A stretch of DNA of 64,000 nt from Bifidobacterium phasiani (GCF_019331775.1 NZ_JAHBBD010000005.1:1-64000), one strand, 5' to 3'; counted from the first letter of the stretch, positions 10,583 through 21,037 are shown. Notes: a model not told the origin generated them from the sequence alone. Numbers and translations: made by a program.

Positions 10583-12007
10583 TCAGCCCGCATGCCGGCC
10601 GCGCGACGAACGCCGGGACGGCCAGCCCGTTTGCCGCCGTTCGGACCGGCCGTGGTCCCGGGCTCCATCGGCATCGCCGTCCGTTCCACTATCCGAGACG
10701 GGCGCCTTAGGGAACCCGCCGTCCGCGACGTCCGCACCGTCGACCGGCGTCCCGATCGCGGGTCCGCCGAGACGCAGGTCGGGGACGCTCAGGTGCAGCT
10801 CCGGCACGGCCATGGCGGGGGCGGTCGCCCGCGCGTCGTCGTCTGCGGCGCCCGCGGCGTCGGCCCGCTCGGCCCGAGAGCCGAGGTCGGCGGGATCGTC
10901 GGAATCAGCGGCATCGGCGGAGCCGGCCGCTCCGGCATCGCCGGAGTCGCCGAAACCGGCCGCATCGGCATCGCCATCGGCGGCGTCGACGACGTCACCG
11001 GAACCGGCGACGGGAACGGCGGCGTCCTCCGCGCCGTCGGTACTGTCGGCTACGGCGACAGGACCATCGGCCGCCGACCACGGCGAGAACGTGACGTCCG
11101 CAGTCCCGTCATCCGTGAGACCGCCCCAGGTCGGCTCGTCCGGCGCGGCGTCCGCGGCGGAGGACGCATCCGACGAGGACGCATCGGACCCGCGGTCCGG
11201 CTCCTCCCCCGTCTCCGGATCCTCCGTCGACGGCGCCGACGGCTCCCCGGCGCGACCGGACCGCCGGCCGCGAGACCTCCCGTGGCGCTTGGGCCTGCGA
11301 CGCCGTCCGAGCACGACGATGACGACGATGACGGCCACGATGAGCACGGCCACGCCCGCGACGATGCCGACGACCAGGGGCGACCATGTGTGCGAGGTCT
11401 GTTCGATGGTCGCGATGGCGTCCATCATCGCGATGGCCGATCCCGACCAGTTCGGGGTGTCGCCCTCGATGAGCGGGTCCAGCGCCGCCTGCGACAGCTC
11501 GTCCACCGTCTCCTGGTTGCGCAGCCAGGCGTCGGAGTTCGACGAGACGGCGACGACCAGACTGCCGTCGTGCGAGGCCACGGCGAGCAGCACCGTGTTG
11601 GGGTCGGGTTCGGTGGAGTCCAGCACGTCGCGCGCCCAGGTCTCGGGCTCGTCGTCGGTGGCGAACGAGGCGAGGTACAGCAGGCGCACCGAGACCCCGG
11701 TCCGCTCCAGCGTGTCGGCGATCGCGTCGGTGACGGCGGACACGTCCGATCCCAGCAGGTTCTCCGTGTCGGTGATCGAGCTGGTGATGGTCACCTCGCC
11801 GCCCGAGGTGCCGCCCTCCACGGAATCTCCATCATCGGCATGGGAGACCGGGGTTATCCACAACGACAGCGCCACGATCACGCAAACGGCGGCATACAGC
11901 CATTTCAGCGCCGCGCGCACGCGGTTTCCCGGCGCCGTGCGGGAACAATCGGGCTGGCCTTCGACCACATGGCCCGTTTTCCCGTACGCACTGCTCACAT
12001 CTGACAT
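10583..12007 (-). CDS. TPM-domain membrane protein with long acidic cytoplasmic tail
   Basis: 474 residues. A hydrophobic N-terminal segment (about residues 30-47, ending PVSHADDG) looks like a signal peptide or anchor. A TPM (DUF477-like) domain follows, with LLAVASHDGSLVVAVSSN. A second strong membrane span (VAVLIVAVIVVIVVLG) is followed by a basic stop-transfer stretch and about 220 residues of Asp/Ala/Gly/Ser low complexity. The start follows GGTGGAGGG; an upstream ATG is poorer. TPM proteins are linked in other organisms to membrane-protein or photosystem repair and acid-phosphatase activity; the function here is unknown. It is transcribed divergently from the WXG100 gene. The plus-strand ORF opposite the acidic tail is a shadow. 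Confidence 0.8.
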   Translation of the reverse strand: MSDVSSAYGKTGHVVEGQPDCSRTAPGNRVRAALKWLYAAVCVIVALSLWITPVSHADDGDSVEGGTSGGEVTITSSITDTENLLGSDVSAVTDAIADTLERTGVSVRLLYLASFATDDEPETWARDVLDSTEPDPNTVLLAVASHDGSLVVAVSSNSDAWLRNQETVDELSQAALDPLIEGDTPNWSGSAIAMMDAIATIEQTSHTWSPLVVGIVAGVAVLIVAVIVVIVVLGRRRRPKRHGRSRGRRSGRAGEPSAPSTEDPETGEEPDRGSDASSSDASSAADAAPDEPTWGGLTDDGTADVTFSPWSAADGPVAVADSTDGAEDAAVPVAGSGDVVDAADGDADAAGFGDSGDAGAAGSADAADSDDPADLGSRAERADAAGAADDDARATAPAMAVPELHLSVPDLRLGGPAIGTPVDGADVADGGFPKAPVSDSGTDGDADGARDHGRSERRQTGWPSRRSSRGRHAG

Positions 12008-12087
12008 ACCCTCCACCTTACCGGGCGGCGATGTCATCGACAGGCCGACCCGCGAACAACGACCACACCCATACGGAAGGGAGCATC

Positions 12088-12381
12088 ATGGCACAGTATC
12101 AGGTCGATTCGGAGCGCATCCAGTCCTCGGGGGCGGCGGTGGCGTCCTCGATCGCCCAGATCCGGCAGGCGGTGAACGGCATGTACGCCAATCTCAACGC
12201 CCTGCAGGACGCGTGGCACGGCTCGGCGGCCACGCAGTTCGCGTCGGCCGCGGCGCAGTGGCGCGCGGCGCAGCAGCAGATGGAGGCGTCGCTGGAGTCC
12301 ATCCAGAACGCGCTGTCCCAGGCCTCCGCGGTGTACGCCGACGCAGAGATGCAGGCCTCGCGCCTGTTCGCGGCGGGCTGA
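12088..12381 (+). CDS. WXG100-family (ESAT-6-like) protein, orphan
   Basis: 97 residues, the usual WXG100 length. It is predicted to be a helical hairpin whose turn carries the W-x-G signature (W43-H-G45 in DAWHGSAAT). The C-terminal helix has Y83-A-D-A-E87, which matches the Y-x-x-x-D/E type VII secretion signal. Such proteins are exported as homo- or heterodimers by the EccC ATPase machinery. No EccB/C/D/E or mycosin gene is in this window, so the apparatus, if present, is elsewhere. ATG at 12088 has GGAAGGGAGC upstream; an in-frame ATG 19 codons earlier gives a non-family N-terminus. The gene stands alone between a divergent TPM gene and convergent groEL. Confidence 0.9.
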   Translation: MAQYQVDSERIQSSGAAVASSIAQIRQAVNGMYANLNALQDAWHGSAATQFASAAAQWRAAQQQMEASLESIQNALSQASAVYADAEMQASRLFAAG

Positions 12382-12438
12382 CGCGCGGCGGCGCCGACGC
12401 GGCGGCGGCATCGACACGGCACCGGCCGCCATAACGGC

Positions 12439-12474
12439 AAGGGTCCCGCCCCGCCTGCGCGGGATGGGACCCTT
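12439..12474. terminator. Bidirectional terminator between WXG100 gene and groEL
   Basis: AAGGGTCCC at 12439-12447 pairs with GGGACCCTT at 12466-12474, with further G/C pairing inside. It separates the convergent WXG100 and groEL genes and could serve both. Confidence 0.75.
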
Positions 12475-12512
12475 GGATGCTCACGTCATGCGGGACTGGG
12501 CCCGCGATGTCG

Positions 12513-14213
<1,701 letters not shown>

Positions 14214-14240
14214 CTATCACTCTCAGGTCCCGAGTGCTAA
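14214..14240. promoter_or_regulatory. CIRCE operator 1 (HrcA site), imperfect
   Basis: CTATCACTC-N9-GAGTGCTAA. The right half matches the consensus TTAGCACTC-N9-GAGTGCTAA exactly; the left half differs at two positions. It lies upstream of groEL, eight bases from a second copy, and probably binds the heat-shock repressor HrcA. Confidence 0.7.
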
Positions 14241-14248
14241 TTGGGAGA

Positions 14249-14275
14249 TTAGCACTCTCGGCGTCCGAGTGCCAA
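14249..14275. promoter_or_regulatory. CIRCE operator 2 (HrcA site)
   Basis: TTAGCACTC-N9-GAGTGCCAA matches the CIRCE consensus at 17 of 18 arm positions with the canonical nine-base spacer. It is in the groEL upstream region and would repress groEL when bound by HrcA. Confidence 0.9.
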
Positions 14276-14340
14276 CACGGCCCGGCGATTGCGCTCTTGG
14301 CAAGAATCGCCGGCGCGCGGGAATGCCGCGGAACGGGCCT

Positions 14341-14550
14341 TCAACCCTCGACCTTGACGACGCTGGTGGCCTGCATGCCCTTCGGCGTGCTGACGGCCTC
14401 GTACTCGACGACGTCGCCCTCGTCCAGCGTCCTGAAGCCGTCGGACTGGATGACCGAATAATGGACGAACACATCGGCGCCCCCGTCGTCGGGGTTGATG
14501 AATCCGTATCCCTTGCCCGCGCTGAAGAACTTCACGGTGCCCTTTGCCAT
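14341..14550 (-). CDS. Cold-shock protein, CspA family
   Basis: 69 residues, a single cold-shock OB domain: [18 protein letters not shown] holds RNP1 and DVFVHYSVI holds RNP2. It binds single-stranded nucleic acid and acts as an RNA chaperone or antiterminator. GYGFI and DVFVHYS are conserved, but the second half ([15 protein letters not shown]) is typical of actinobacterial rather than enterobacterial forms. It lies downstream of groEL on the same strand but is separated by the CIRCE region, so it has its own transcription. About 100 untranslated bases precede it, including a CCCAC-N6-GTGGG repeat at 14645-14660 next to a TACAAT element, as expected for a csp leader. Confidence 0.95.
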   Translation of the reverse strand: MAKGTVKFFSAGKGYGFINPDDGGADVFVHYSVIQSDGFRTLDEGDVVEYEAVSTPKGMQATSVVKVEG

Positions 14551-14691
14551 AGGTCTTCGTTCCCTTCCCGCCGCGACGGCACCATATGGGGAACATCCGG
14601 AAAAGATGTGGAATTGGTACGCGCTCCCCCTGCCTCGCGACTACCCACATTGTAGTGGGTTCCGCGGCGAAAACCGAACAATCGGCCCCGA

Positions 14692-14741
14692 CACGCGCGA
14701 TCGCCGCCGACCGGACATGCCGGCGGCGGCGATCGCGCGTG
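14692..14741. terminator. 18-bp hairpin downstream of the LytR_C gene
   Basis: CACGCGCGATCGCCGCCG (14692-14709) pairs perfectly with 14724-14741. Inside it a CCGG/CCGG stem extends the helix after a single bulge. It lies 31 bases beyond the LytR_C-domain gene stop on the minus strand and upstream of the cold-shock gene. Confidence 0.8.
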
Positions 14742-14772
14742 CGTCGGGCGGCGCCTCGAGGCGCCGGGGGCG

Positions 14773-15468
14773 TCACTGCGCCGTGACGTACACCACGACG
14801 ATGGGCGCCGCGATCGCGGTGGCCTGCTGCACGTCCGCGATGCCGAGCGTGGCGGCCACGTTCTGCGCCGTGGCCAGGTCGGTCTCGTTCTGGTACCACA
14901 CCACGTTGGCGGCCGGCAGCGTGCCGCCGGACGGGTTGGCCGCCACGACGTCGGTGTACCCGACGCCCTGGAGCACGCCCTGCTGCTGGGCGGCGTAGCC
15001 GTTCACGCCGGTCGCGTTGATCACGCGGATGCCGGTCGCGTAGTTCACCGCCTGCTCGGCGGCCGCGCCCTGGTCCGCATCGGCCTGCGGGTCGGTCTGC
15101 CCGGTGTTGTCCGGGCTCGCCGCATCGTCGCCGGCGGTCTGGTCGTCCGCGGCCTGGTCGTCGGCCGCCTGGTCGTCCGGGGTCTGGTCGTCGCTCGTCT
15201 GGTCATCCGACGCATTACCGTCGTCGCCGTCGTCGCGGGATTGAGAAGTCTGGGACTGCCACGGCCACGGGATGTTGGACAGCTCGCCGGACATCGCCCC
15301 CCATGCCAGCAGGCCCGCGAGCGCCGCGACGACGACCACCGCCACGAACGGGGCGATCCTGGCCGCGAGCGAACGCCTGCCGCGGTGGACGCCCACCGGG
15401 CCGGCCGGCGGGTTGTCGAACGCATCCCTCTGATACGACTCGTAGCTTTCCTTGTCGCTGTGCGCCAT
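14773..15468 (-). CDS. LytR_C (VirR-like) domain membrane protein
   Basis: 231 residues. An N-terminal cytoplasmic segment of about 38 residues is followed by one membrane span (APFVAVVVVAALAGLLAWG). A linker made of imperfect DDQ repeats (DDQTSDDQTPDDQAADDQ) comes next, then a C-terminal LytR_C domain (YATGIRVINATGVNGYA, ending PIVVVYVTAQ). The topology places the LytR_C domain outside the membrane. Related mycobacterial VirR/CEI proteins affect cell-envelope integrity and vesicle release. ATG at 15468 is preceded by AAGGAA at good spacing; longer readings cross poor codons. It is divergent from ung. Confidence 0.85.
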   Translation of the reverse strand: MAHSDKESYESYQRDAFDNPPAGPVGVHRGRRSLAARIAPFVAVVVVAALAGLLAWGAMSGELSNIPWPWQSQTSQSRDDGDDGNASDDQTSDDQTPDDQAADDQAADDQTAGDDAASPDNTGQTDPQADADQGAAAEQAVNYATGIRVINATGVNGYAAQQQGVLQGVGYTDVVAANPSGGTLPAANVVWYQNETDLATAQNVAATLGIADVQQATAIAAPIVVVYVTAQ

Positions 15469-15604
15469 CAGAACATTCCTTCCGTGTACACTCCATACAT
15501 GAGTGTAGCCGCCACCGCGGTCAGACCACCCGCTCGGCGCGCTGGGTGGGCCGCGCGGCCCGCCGGCGGCGCGCGAGGACGGGGCGGGGCCTAGAGTACA
15601 TGGT

Positions 15605-16327
15605 ATGAACTCATCGCATGTCAAACCGCTCGCCGAACTCGTCGACCCCGGCTGGGCCGCCGCGCTGGCCGACGTCGAGCCGGACGTCCACCGCATGGGC
15701 GACTTCCTGCGCGGCGAGCTGGCCGCCGGCCGCCGCTACCTGCCCGCAAGCCGCAACATCCTGCGCGCGTTCACGATCCCCTTCGACTCGATCAAGGTGC
15801 TGATCGTCGGCCAGGACCCCTACCCCACGCCGGGGCATCCCGTGGGCCTGAGCTTCTGCGTGGCCCCCGACGTCCACCCGCTGCCCAAGAGCCTGGTCAA
15901 CATCTACCGCGAGCTGTGCGACGACCTGCACGTGCCGATGCCCGCCAACGGCGACCTGACGCCGTGGACCCGGCAGGGCGTGATGCTGCTCAACAGGTGC
16001 CTGACCGTGCAGGCGGGCCGCCCGAACAGCCACCAGGGCAAGGGCTGGGAGCACATCACCGACGCGGCCATCGGCGCGCTGAACGCCCGGGTCGACGAGC
16101 ACGGCCGGCCCAGGCCGCTGGTCGCCATTCTCTGGGGGCGTAACGCGCAGACCCTCGAGCCGCTGCTGACCAACGCCGCCATCATCAAATCCCCCCACCC
16201 CAGCCCGCTGTCGGCATCCCGGGGATTCTTCGGGTCCCGGCCGTTCTCCCGCGCCAACGAGGCGCTGGCGGCCATGGGGGCGACGCCGGTGGACTGGTCC
16301 CTTCCCCCGGCCGATGCTCCGCGGTAA
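15605..16327 (+). CDS. ung: Uracil-DNA glycosylase
   Basis: 240 residues, family 1 UDG, which removes uracil from DNA to begin base-excision repair. The water-activating loop [17 protein letters not shown] carries the catalytic Asp in GQDPYP. The uracil-binding LLNRCLTV, the [10 protein letters not shown] strand and the minor-groove loop [20 protein letters not shown] with the catalytic His are all present. Length and motifs agree with a functional enzyme. The short upstream region contains TAGAGT as a possible -10. It is followed after 73 bases by the moxR operon. Confidence 0.97.
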   Translation: MNSSHVKPLAELVDPGWAAALADVEPDVHRMGDFLRGELAAGRRYLPASRNILRAFTIPFDSIKVLIVGQDPYPTPGHPVGLSFCVAPDVHPLPKSLVNIYRELCDDLHVPMPANGDLTPWTRQGVMLLNRCLTVQAGRPNSHQGKGWEHITDAAIGALNARVDEHGRPRPLVAILWGRNAQTLEPLLTNAAIIKSPHPSPLSASRGFFGSRPFSRANEALAAMGATPVDWSLPPADAPR

Positions 16328-16400
16328 CGGCTACAATGTAGCGCACGCAAGACCATAGGGCCCGGACCGCTCCGGACACGACCGATCGGAAGAGAACACC
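16328..16400 (+). promoter_or_regulatory. Probable promoter of the moxR operon
   Basis: The 73-base gap between ung and moxR holds TACAAT followed directly by GTAGCG (from 16333), a good -10 element. No clear TTGACA-like -35 is visible. The same TACAATGTAG string occurs in the fusA-tuf gap on the other strand. Confidence 0.4.
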
Positions 16401-17462
16401 ATGCCGCTATTCCCCCAACGTCCGCAACCGCCGGTGACCACGCCGCCCGCCGCCTCGCCCGCCGAGCCGGCGCTGCCGGGCGAGGACGTCAGGCGGGCCC
16501 GGCAGCTCGCCGAGCTCATCCGCGCGCGCTTCGCGCAGACGCTCGTCGGCCAGGACGACCTGCGCGAGTCGCTGATCGTGACCCTCGTCGCCGGCGGCCA
16601 CATCCTGATCGAATCGGTGCCGGGCCTGGCCAAGACCACCGCCGCGCAGACGCTGGCGACCTCGGTATCGGGCACGTTCAAGCGCGTGCAGTGCACCCCC
16701 GACCTCATGCCCTCCGACCTGGTGGGCACGCAGGTCTACGACTTCGCCTCGCAGCGCTTCACCACGCAGATCGGGCCGATCCATGCGAACTTCGTGCTGC
16801 TCGACGAGATCAACCGCTCCAACGCCAAGACCCAGTCCGCGATGCTGGAGGCCATGGCCGAGGGCGCCACGACGATCGGCGGCCAGCGCATCGCGCTGCC
16901 CAGGCCGTTCATGGTGATCGCCACGCAGAACCCCATCGAGGAGGAGGGCACGTTCAACCTGCCCGAGGCGCAGATGGACCGCTTCATGATGAAGGCGGTG
17001 ATGACCTATCCGACCGCCGACGAGGAGCGCCGCATGCTGGCCATGCTCACCCGCCGCGGCTCCGACGTCGTCGACCCCGACGCGCTCGGCCGCGACGTGC
17101 TCTCGATCGCCGACGTCGAATTCCTGCGCGGCGCGGCGCGGCGCGTGCACGTCTCCGACGCGATCATGCGCTACGCGGTCGATCTGGCCGCCACCTCGCG
17201 CGGCGCCGGCTCGCACCCGCTGCAGGGCCTGTCCGCGCTGGTCCGCCTCGGCGCCAGCCCCCGCGCCTCGATCGCGCTGGTGCGCATCGGCCAGGCCAAC
17301 GCGCTGCTCTCCGGCCGCGACTACGTGATCCCCGAGGACGTCAAGGCCTTCGTCCACGAGGTGCTGCGCCACCGCATCGTGCTCACCTTCGAGGCCCTGG
17401 CCGACGGCGTGTCCACCGACCAGGTGGTCGATTCGATCGTCCAGGCGGTCCCCGTCCCATGA
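16401..17462 (+). CDS. MoxR-type AAA+ ATPase
   Basis: 353 residues. AAA_3 core: a Walker A variant ESVPGLAKTT, Walker B FVLLDEINR, sensor 1 ATQNP and the AAA lid domain (ALLSGRDYVIPEDVKAF). MoxR proteins are cytoplasmic chaperone-like ATPases that work with VWA-domain partners in protein maturation, metal insertion or envelope stress. It begins an operon of six genes with four-base overlaps, ending at 21660, which carries exactly those partners (DUF58 and two VWA proteins). GGAAGAGAA precedes the ATG. Confidence 0.95.
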   Translation: MPLFPQRPQPPVTTPPAASPAEPALPGEDVRRARQLAELIRARFAQTLVGQDDLRESLIVTLVAGGHILIESVPGLAKTTAAQTLATSVSGTFKRVQCTPDLMPSDLVGTQVYDFASQRFTTQIGPIHANFVLLDEINRSNAKTQSAMLEAMAEGATTIGGQRIALPRPFMVIATQNPIEEEGTFNLPEAQMDRFMMKAVMTYPTADEERRMLAMLTRRGSDVVDPDALGRDVLSIADVEFLRGAARRVHVSDAIMRYAVDLAATSRGAGSHPLQGLSALVRLGASPRASIALVRIGQANALLSGRDYVIPEDVKAFVHEVLRHRIVLTFEALADGVSTDQVVDSIVQAVPVP

Positions 17463-18412
17463 TCCCGCGCCTCCACGCCGACGACCCGGTCCGCCGCAGG
17501 ATCGAGGCCCTCGGCACCACGCTGACCCTGCCCACGGTGCGCAAGGCGCTGGGCGTGATCGAGGGCGAGCACGCCTCGCAGCGGCGCGGCGGCGTCGACG
17601 ACATCATGGACATCCGCGTCTACGAGCCGGGTGACGAGGCCCGTCAGATCGACTGGCGCACCAGCGCCCGCGTGGGCCGCCCGATGGTGGTCCAGCGCGA
17701 GCGGGCCTCGACCAGCCGCGTCTGGCTGCTGCTCGACGTCGGCCGCGAGATGACCGGCGCGTGCCCGTCCGGGGAGCGGGCCTACGAGGTGGCGGCCAAC
17801 GCGCTGCGCATGTTCGCGGCGCTGAGCCTGCGCCGTTCCGACGACATCTCGCTGGTGTTCGGCGACGCGGCGAGCATCACCCGCATCCCGTTCACCGGCG
17901 GCTTCGCGCAGTTCGGGCGCGCGCTGGACGACGCGCTGGACCGGCCGTGGGCCAATCCGCGCAACATCGACGCGCTGCTGGACTACGCCCGCCGCATCGG
18001 CGACCGGCAGGCGCTCGTCGTGCTGGCCACCGACGAGCACGCCGTGCAGGAGCGCCATCTGCGCGCCATCCGGCGCATCGCCCGCACCCACCCGATGGTG
18101 TTCATCGACGTGGCCACCCTCAACCCCTTCGAGCCGCGGGCCGCGGGCCGCGTGCTGGACGGCGCCGGCGACCGGCGCGTCCCCGCGTTCCTGATCGACC
18201 GCAGGGCCGCCGACGAGGTCGCCACGCACCGCGCCTACATGGCAGCAGCGCTGGAACGCGAGCTGACGCGGTGCGGCTCCCGGATCATCCGCGCCTCCTC
18301 CAGCGAGCTCATGTTCGACGCGTTCGTGCGCATGGTCTCGCTGGCGTTGTCCCGCTCGACGCGCAACCAGCTGCGGGCGGCGCCCGCGATCGCATTGCGG
18401 GAGGCGCGATGA
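17459..18412 (+). CDS. DUF58 domain-containing protein
   Basis: 317 residues. The DUF58 signature appears in DIRVYEPGDEARQIDWRTSAR, followed by a VWA-like fold (VWLLLDVGREM, LVVLATDEHA). It is cytoplasmic or membrane-associated; this family is almost always encoded next to MoxR. The start ATG overlaps the moxR stop (ATGA), showing translational coupling. A longer in-frame ORF reaching back into moxR is a shadow. The exact role is unknown; it probably links the ATPase to the membrane VWA proteins that follow. Confidence 0.92.
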   Translation: MIPRLHADDPVRRRIEALGTTLTLPTVRKALGVIEGEHASQRRGGVDDIMDIRVYEPGDEARQIDWRTSARVGRPMVVQRERASTSRVWLLLDVGREMTGACPSGERAYEVAANALRMFAALSLRRSDDISLVFGDAASITRIPFTGGFAQFGRALDDALDRPWANPRNIDALLDYARRIGDRQALVVLATDEHAVQERHLRAIRRIARTHPMVFIDVATLNPFEPRAAGRVLDGAGDRRVPAFLIDRRAADEVATHRAYMAAALERELTRCGSRIIRASSSELMFDAFVRMVSLALSRSTRNQLRAAPAIALREAR

Positions 18413-18969
18413 CCACGACGATCCCCTGGACGCCGCAAGCCGGCGCCGCATCGGCCCTGGACTCCTCGGACCTGACCACGGTCGGCCGGTCCGATCTGAC
18501 GACGCCGCTGCTGATCGTGCTGGCCGTATGCCTGCTGCTGGCCGTCGCGGCGATCGTCGCCGCGGCGCTGCTGTCACGCCCCCGCCGCTCGCCGAGGACC
18601 GCCCGCCCGCGCGGCGCGCACCGCGACGGGTCGGACCGCGGGGCGTGGCGGGCCCGCGTCGACGAGGTGGTGGCGCGCTACCATGACGGCGCCCTCGACC
18701 GCGAGGAGGCGTTCGCCCGGCTGGCCGCCGTCGCGCGCGACTACGCCTCGTCGGCCAGCGGCAGGGACATGTCCGCCCACACGCTCGACGACCTGCGCCA
18801 CGTGCCGCGCGACCCGGGCAACCGCCGCGGCCTGGACCTGCTCCGGCAGACGATCGCGGCCCTGTACCCGGCCGAGTTCGCCGACGCGGGCGCCAACGCC
18901 CAGGCGCGCGAGACCTCGGTCGAGCAGGCGGCCGAGTGGGTGTCCGCTCTGATGGAAAGGTGGCGCTGA
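18409..18969 (+). CDS. Single-pass membrane protein of the MoxR operon
   Basis: 186 residues. After about 35 polar residues there is one strong membrane span (LLIVLAVCLLLAVAAIVAAALL) followed by an Arg/Pro-rich stop-transfer and a helical cytoplasmic domain (YHDGALDREEAFARLAAVAR). Its size, topology and place between DUF58 and VWA genes match the small DUF4381-like member of MoxR operons, but sequence similarity is not obvious by eye. It is coupled to its neighbours by ATGA and TGATG overlaps. Function unknown. Confidence 0.8.
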   Translation: MTTTIPWTPQAGAASALDSSDLTTVGRSDLTTPLLIVLAVCLLLAVAAIVAAALLSRPRRSPRTARPRGAHRDGSDRGAWRARVDEVVARYHDGALDREEAFARLAAVARDYASSASGRDMSAHTLDDLRHVPRDPGNRRGLDLLRQTIAALYPAEFADAGANAQARETSVEQAAEWVSALMERWR

Positions 18970-20018
18970 TGCCGGTATCCTGGCAATGGCCGTGGGCCGC
19001 GGCGATCGTGGCGGCGCTCGCGCTCGCCGCGGTCGCGCTCGCGCTGGCGCTCTCCCGCCGGCGCCGTTCGCGGGGCGATCGCGTGTTCAGCCTCGGCGAC
19101 GACCTGAACACCGAGCGGGCCTCGACGCTGTTCCGCCGGTGGCGCGCGCTCAGCCGCCTCGCCGTGGCGCTACTGGTCGCGGCGCTGGCGCTCGCCGGCG
19201 CGCTGGCGGCCCGCCCCTCCCGGGTGGCCTCCGGCGAGGAGCGCTCCAGCACGCGCGACATCGTGCTGTGCCTGGACGTGTCCGGTTCGGCGCTGCCCTA
19301 CGACCGGCAGGTGATCGACACCTACCTCGAGCTGGTGGACAGCTTCGCCGGCGAGCGCATCGGGCTGAGCATCTTCAATTCGACCTCGCGCACCGTGTTC
19401 CCCCTGACCGACGACTACGACCTGGTCACCGAGCAGCTGCGGACCGCGCACGAGATCCTGGGCGGCGTCGAGTCGCAGGACGACATCGACGCGATGAGCG
19501 ACGAGGACTACCAGCGGATCGCCGACTGGCTGGAGGGCACGCAGAACCGGACCAACGCGACGTCGCTGATCGGCGACGGCCTGGTCAGCTGCGCGGCCAT
19601 GCTGCCGGGATTCGCCTACGGCGCGTCCGACGCCGGCTCGCAGCGCCCCGCGTCCATCGTGCTGGCCACCGACAACGTCGTCTCCGGCGAGCCGACGTAC
19701 ACGCTGGAGCAGGCGCTCGAGCTCACGGACGCCGCCGGCATCGACGTCGACGGCCTGTACTCCGGCCCGCAGGAGAGCGAGGGCGACGACGAGGCCGTGG
19801 GCATGCGCGCGCTGATCGAATCGCGCGGCGGCGTGTTCCTCACACAGACCGACGACGCCAGCGTCGAGGACCTGGTGCGTGAGATCAACCGGCGTCAGGC
19901 CGCCGAGGACGAGGGGGCGGCGCAGTCCGCGCTGGTGGATGCGCCGGGCTGGTGGACGCTCGCTCTGGCGGTGGTGATGGCCGCTTGGCTGGTGGTGGCC
20001 TGGAGGTTGCGGCGATGA
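18969..20018 (+). CDS. VWA-domain membrane protein 1 (BatA-like)
   Basis: 349 residues. TM near residues 6-25 (AAIVAALALAAVALALAL), a second near 64-82, a VWA domain, and a final TM (WWTLALAVVMAAWLVVAWRL). The metal-ion-dependent adhesion site is intact: D-V-S-G-S in VLCLDVSGSALP and VLATDN later. It should therefore bind a divalent metal on the outer face of the membrane. The start overlaps the previous stop by one base (TGATG). Together with MoxR and DUF58 it forms a likely membrane chaperone or envelope-stress complex. Confidence 0.88.
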   Translation: MPVSWQWPWAAAIVAALALAAVALALALSRRRRSRGDRVFSLGDDLNTERASTLFRRWRALSRLAVALLVAALALAGALAARPSRVASGEERSSTRDIVLCLDVSGSALPYDRQVIDTYLELVDSFAGERIGLSIFNSTSRTVFPLTDDYDLVTEQLRTAHEILGGVESQDDIDAMSDEDYQRIADWLEGTQNRTNATSLIGDGLVSCAAMLPGFAYGASDAGSQRPASIVLATDNVVSGEPTYTLEQALELTDAAGIDVDGLYSGPQESEGDDEAVGMRALIESRGGVFLTQTDDASVEDLVREINRRQAAEDEGAAQSALVDAPGWWTLALAVVMAAWLVVAWRLRR

Positions 20019-21037
20019 ACGGACTGACGCTCTCCCCTGCGCTCGGATGGCCGGTCGGCGGCGCCGTCGCCGCGGCGATGGCCGCGCTCGCGGTGCTGTG
20101 CGTGGTGCTGCATGTGCGCCGGCGCGGCTCCGGCGACGAGACGGTCTGGGCGTGCACGCGGCGCTGCGCGCTGTGCCTGGTGACGGCGCTGATGGTGCTG
20201 ACGCCGTGCGTCGTGACCACGACGACCAGCACGGCCGTGAACGCGACGGATGTGGTGATCGCGGTCGACGTGACCGGCTCGATGGCCGTGCAGGACGCCC
20301 GGTACGGCTCCGACGAGGCGGTCAGCCGGCTCGACGCCGCCAGACGCGCGGTGCACGACCTGACCGACATGTACCCGGACGCGAGCTTCGCGGCGCTGCG
20401 CTTCGGCGCGTCGGGAACGCTCGACGTGCCGCTGACCCCCGACGAGCTGGCGATCGGCACCTGGGCGGACACGCTGACGACCGAGGCGACGTCCGTGTCC
20501 GCGGGCTCCAGCCTCGACGCGCCGCTCGACCAGCTGCTGACCACGCTGCGCGCGATGGACGAGCAGCATCCCGACGACGCGATCGTGCTGTACGTCATCA
20601 CCGACGGCGAGCAGACCTCGAACCGGACGCGGCGCACGTTCTCGACGCTGCGCGGCTACGTCGACGACGCGTTCGCCATCGGCGTCGGCTCCGAGGAGGG
20701 AGGCCCCGTCCCGACCGTCTCCGACGGGCTGGACGGACAGGACGACGGCGGCTGGGTGACCGATCCCGAGACCGGCGAGCCGGGCGTCTCGGCGATGGAC
20801 GCGCAGACGCTGGCCGACATCGCCGACGAGATGGGCGGCGCCTATGTGGCGATGGACGCCTCGCACACCATGGCCCAGGCCATGTCGCAGCGGGCGTCGG
20901 ACCAGTGGCGGCTCGGCAGCGGCGAGCGCGAGCGCACGCGGCTGACGCCGGTGGTCTGGCCGCTGGCCATCGTCGCGGCGGCGCTGCTGGTCGCCGAGAT
21001 CGGATGCTGGCTGGCGACGTCAAGGAGGCTGCTATGA
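20015..21037 (+). CDS. VWA-domain membrane protein 2 (BatB-like)
   Basis: 340 residues. Two N-terminal spans (about 10-28 and 47-66), a VWA domain with MIDAS D-V-T-G-S in VVIAVDVTGSMAVQD (Thr replaces the usual Ser) and YVITDGEQTS, and a C-terminal span (VVWPLAIVAAALLVAEIGCW). It overlaps the preceding VWA gene by ATGA. Paired VWA proteins of this kind sit side by side in the membrane in MoxR operons. Upstream in-frame codons are inside the preceding gene and were rejected as a start. Confidence 0.88.
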   Translation: MNGLTLSPALGWPVGGAVAAAMAALAVLCVVLHVRRRGSGDETVWACTRRCALCLVTALMVLTPCVVTTTTSTAVNATDVVIAVDVTGSMAVQDARYGSDEAVSRLDAARRAVHDLTDMYPDASFAALRFGASGTLDVPLTPDELAIGTWADTLTTEATSVSAGSSLDAPLDQLLTTLRAMDEQHPDDAIVLYVITDGEQTSNRTRRTFSTLRGYVDDAFAIGVGSEEGGPVPTVSDGLDGQDDGGWVTDPETGEPGVSAMDAQTLADIADEMGGAYVAMDASHTMAQAMSQRASDQWRLGSGERERTRLTPVVWPLAIVAAALLVAEIGCWLATSRRLL

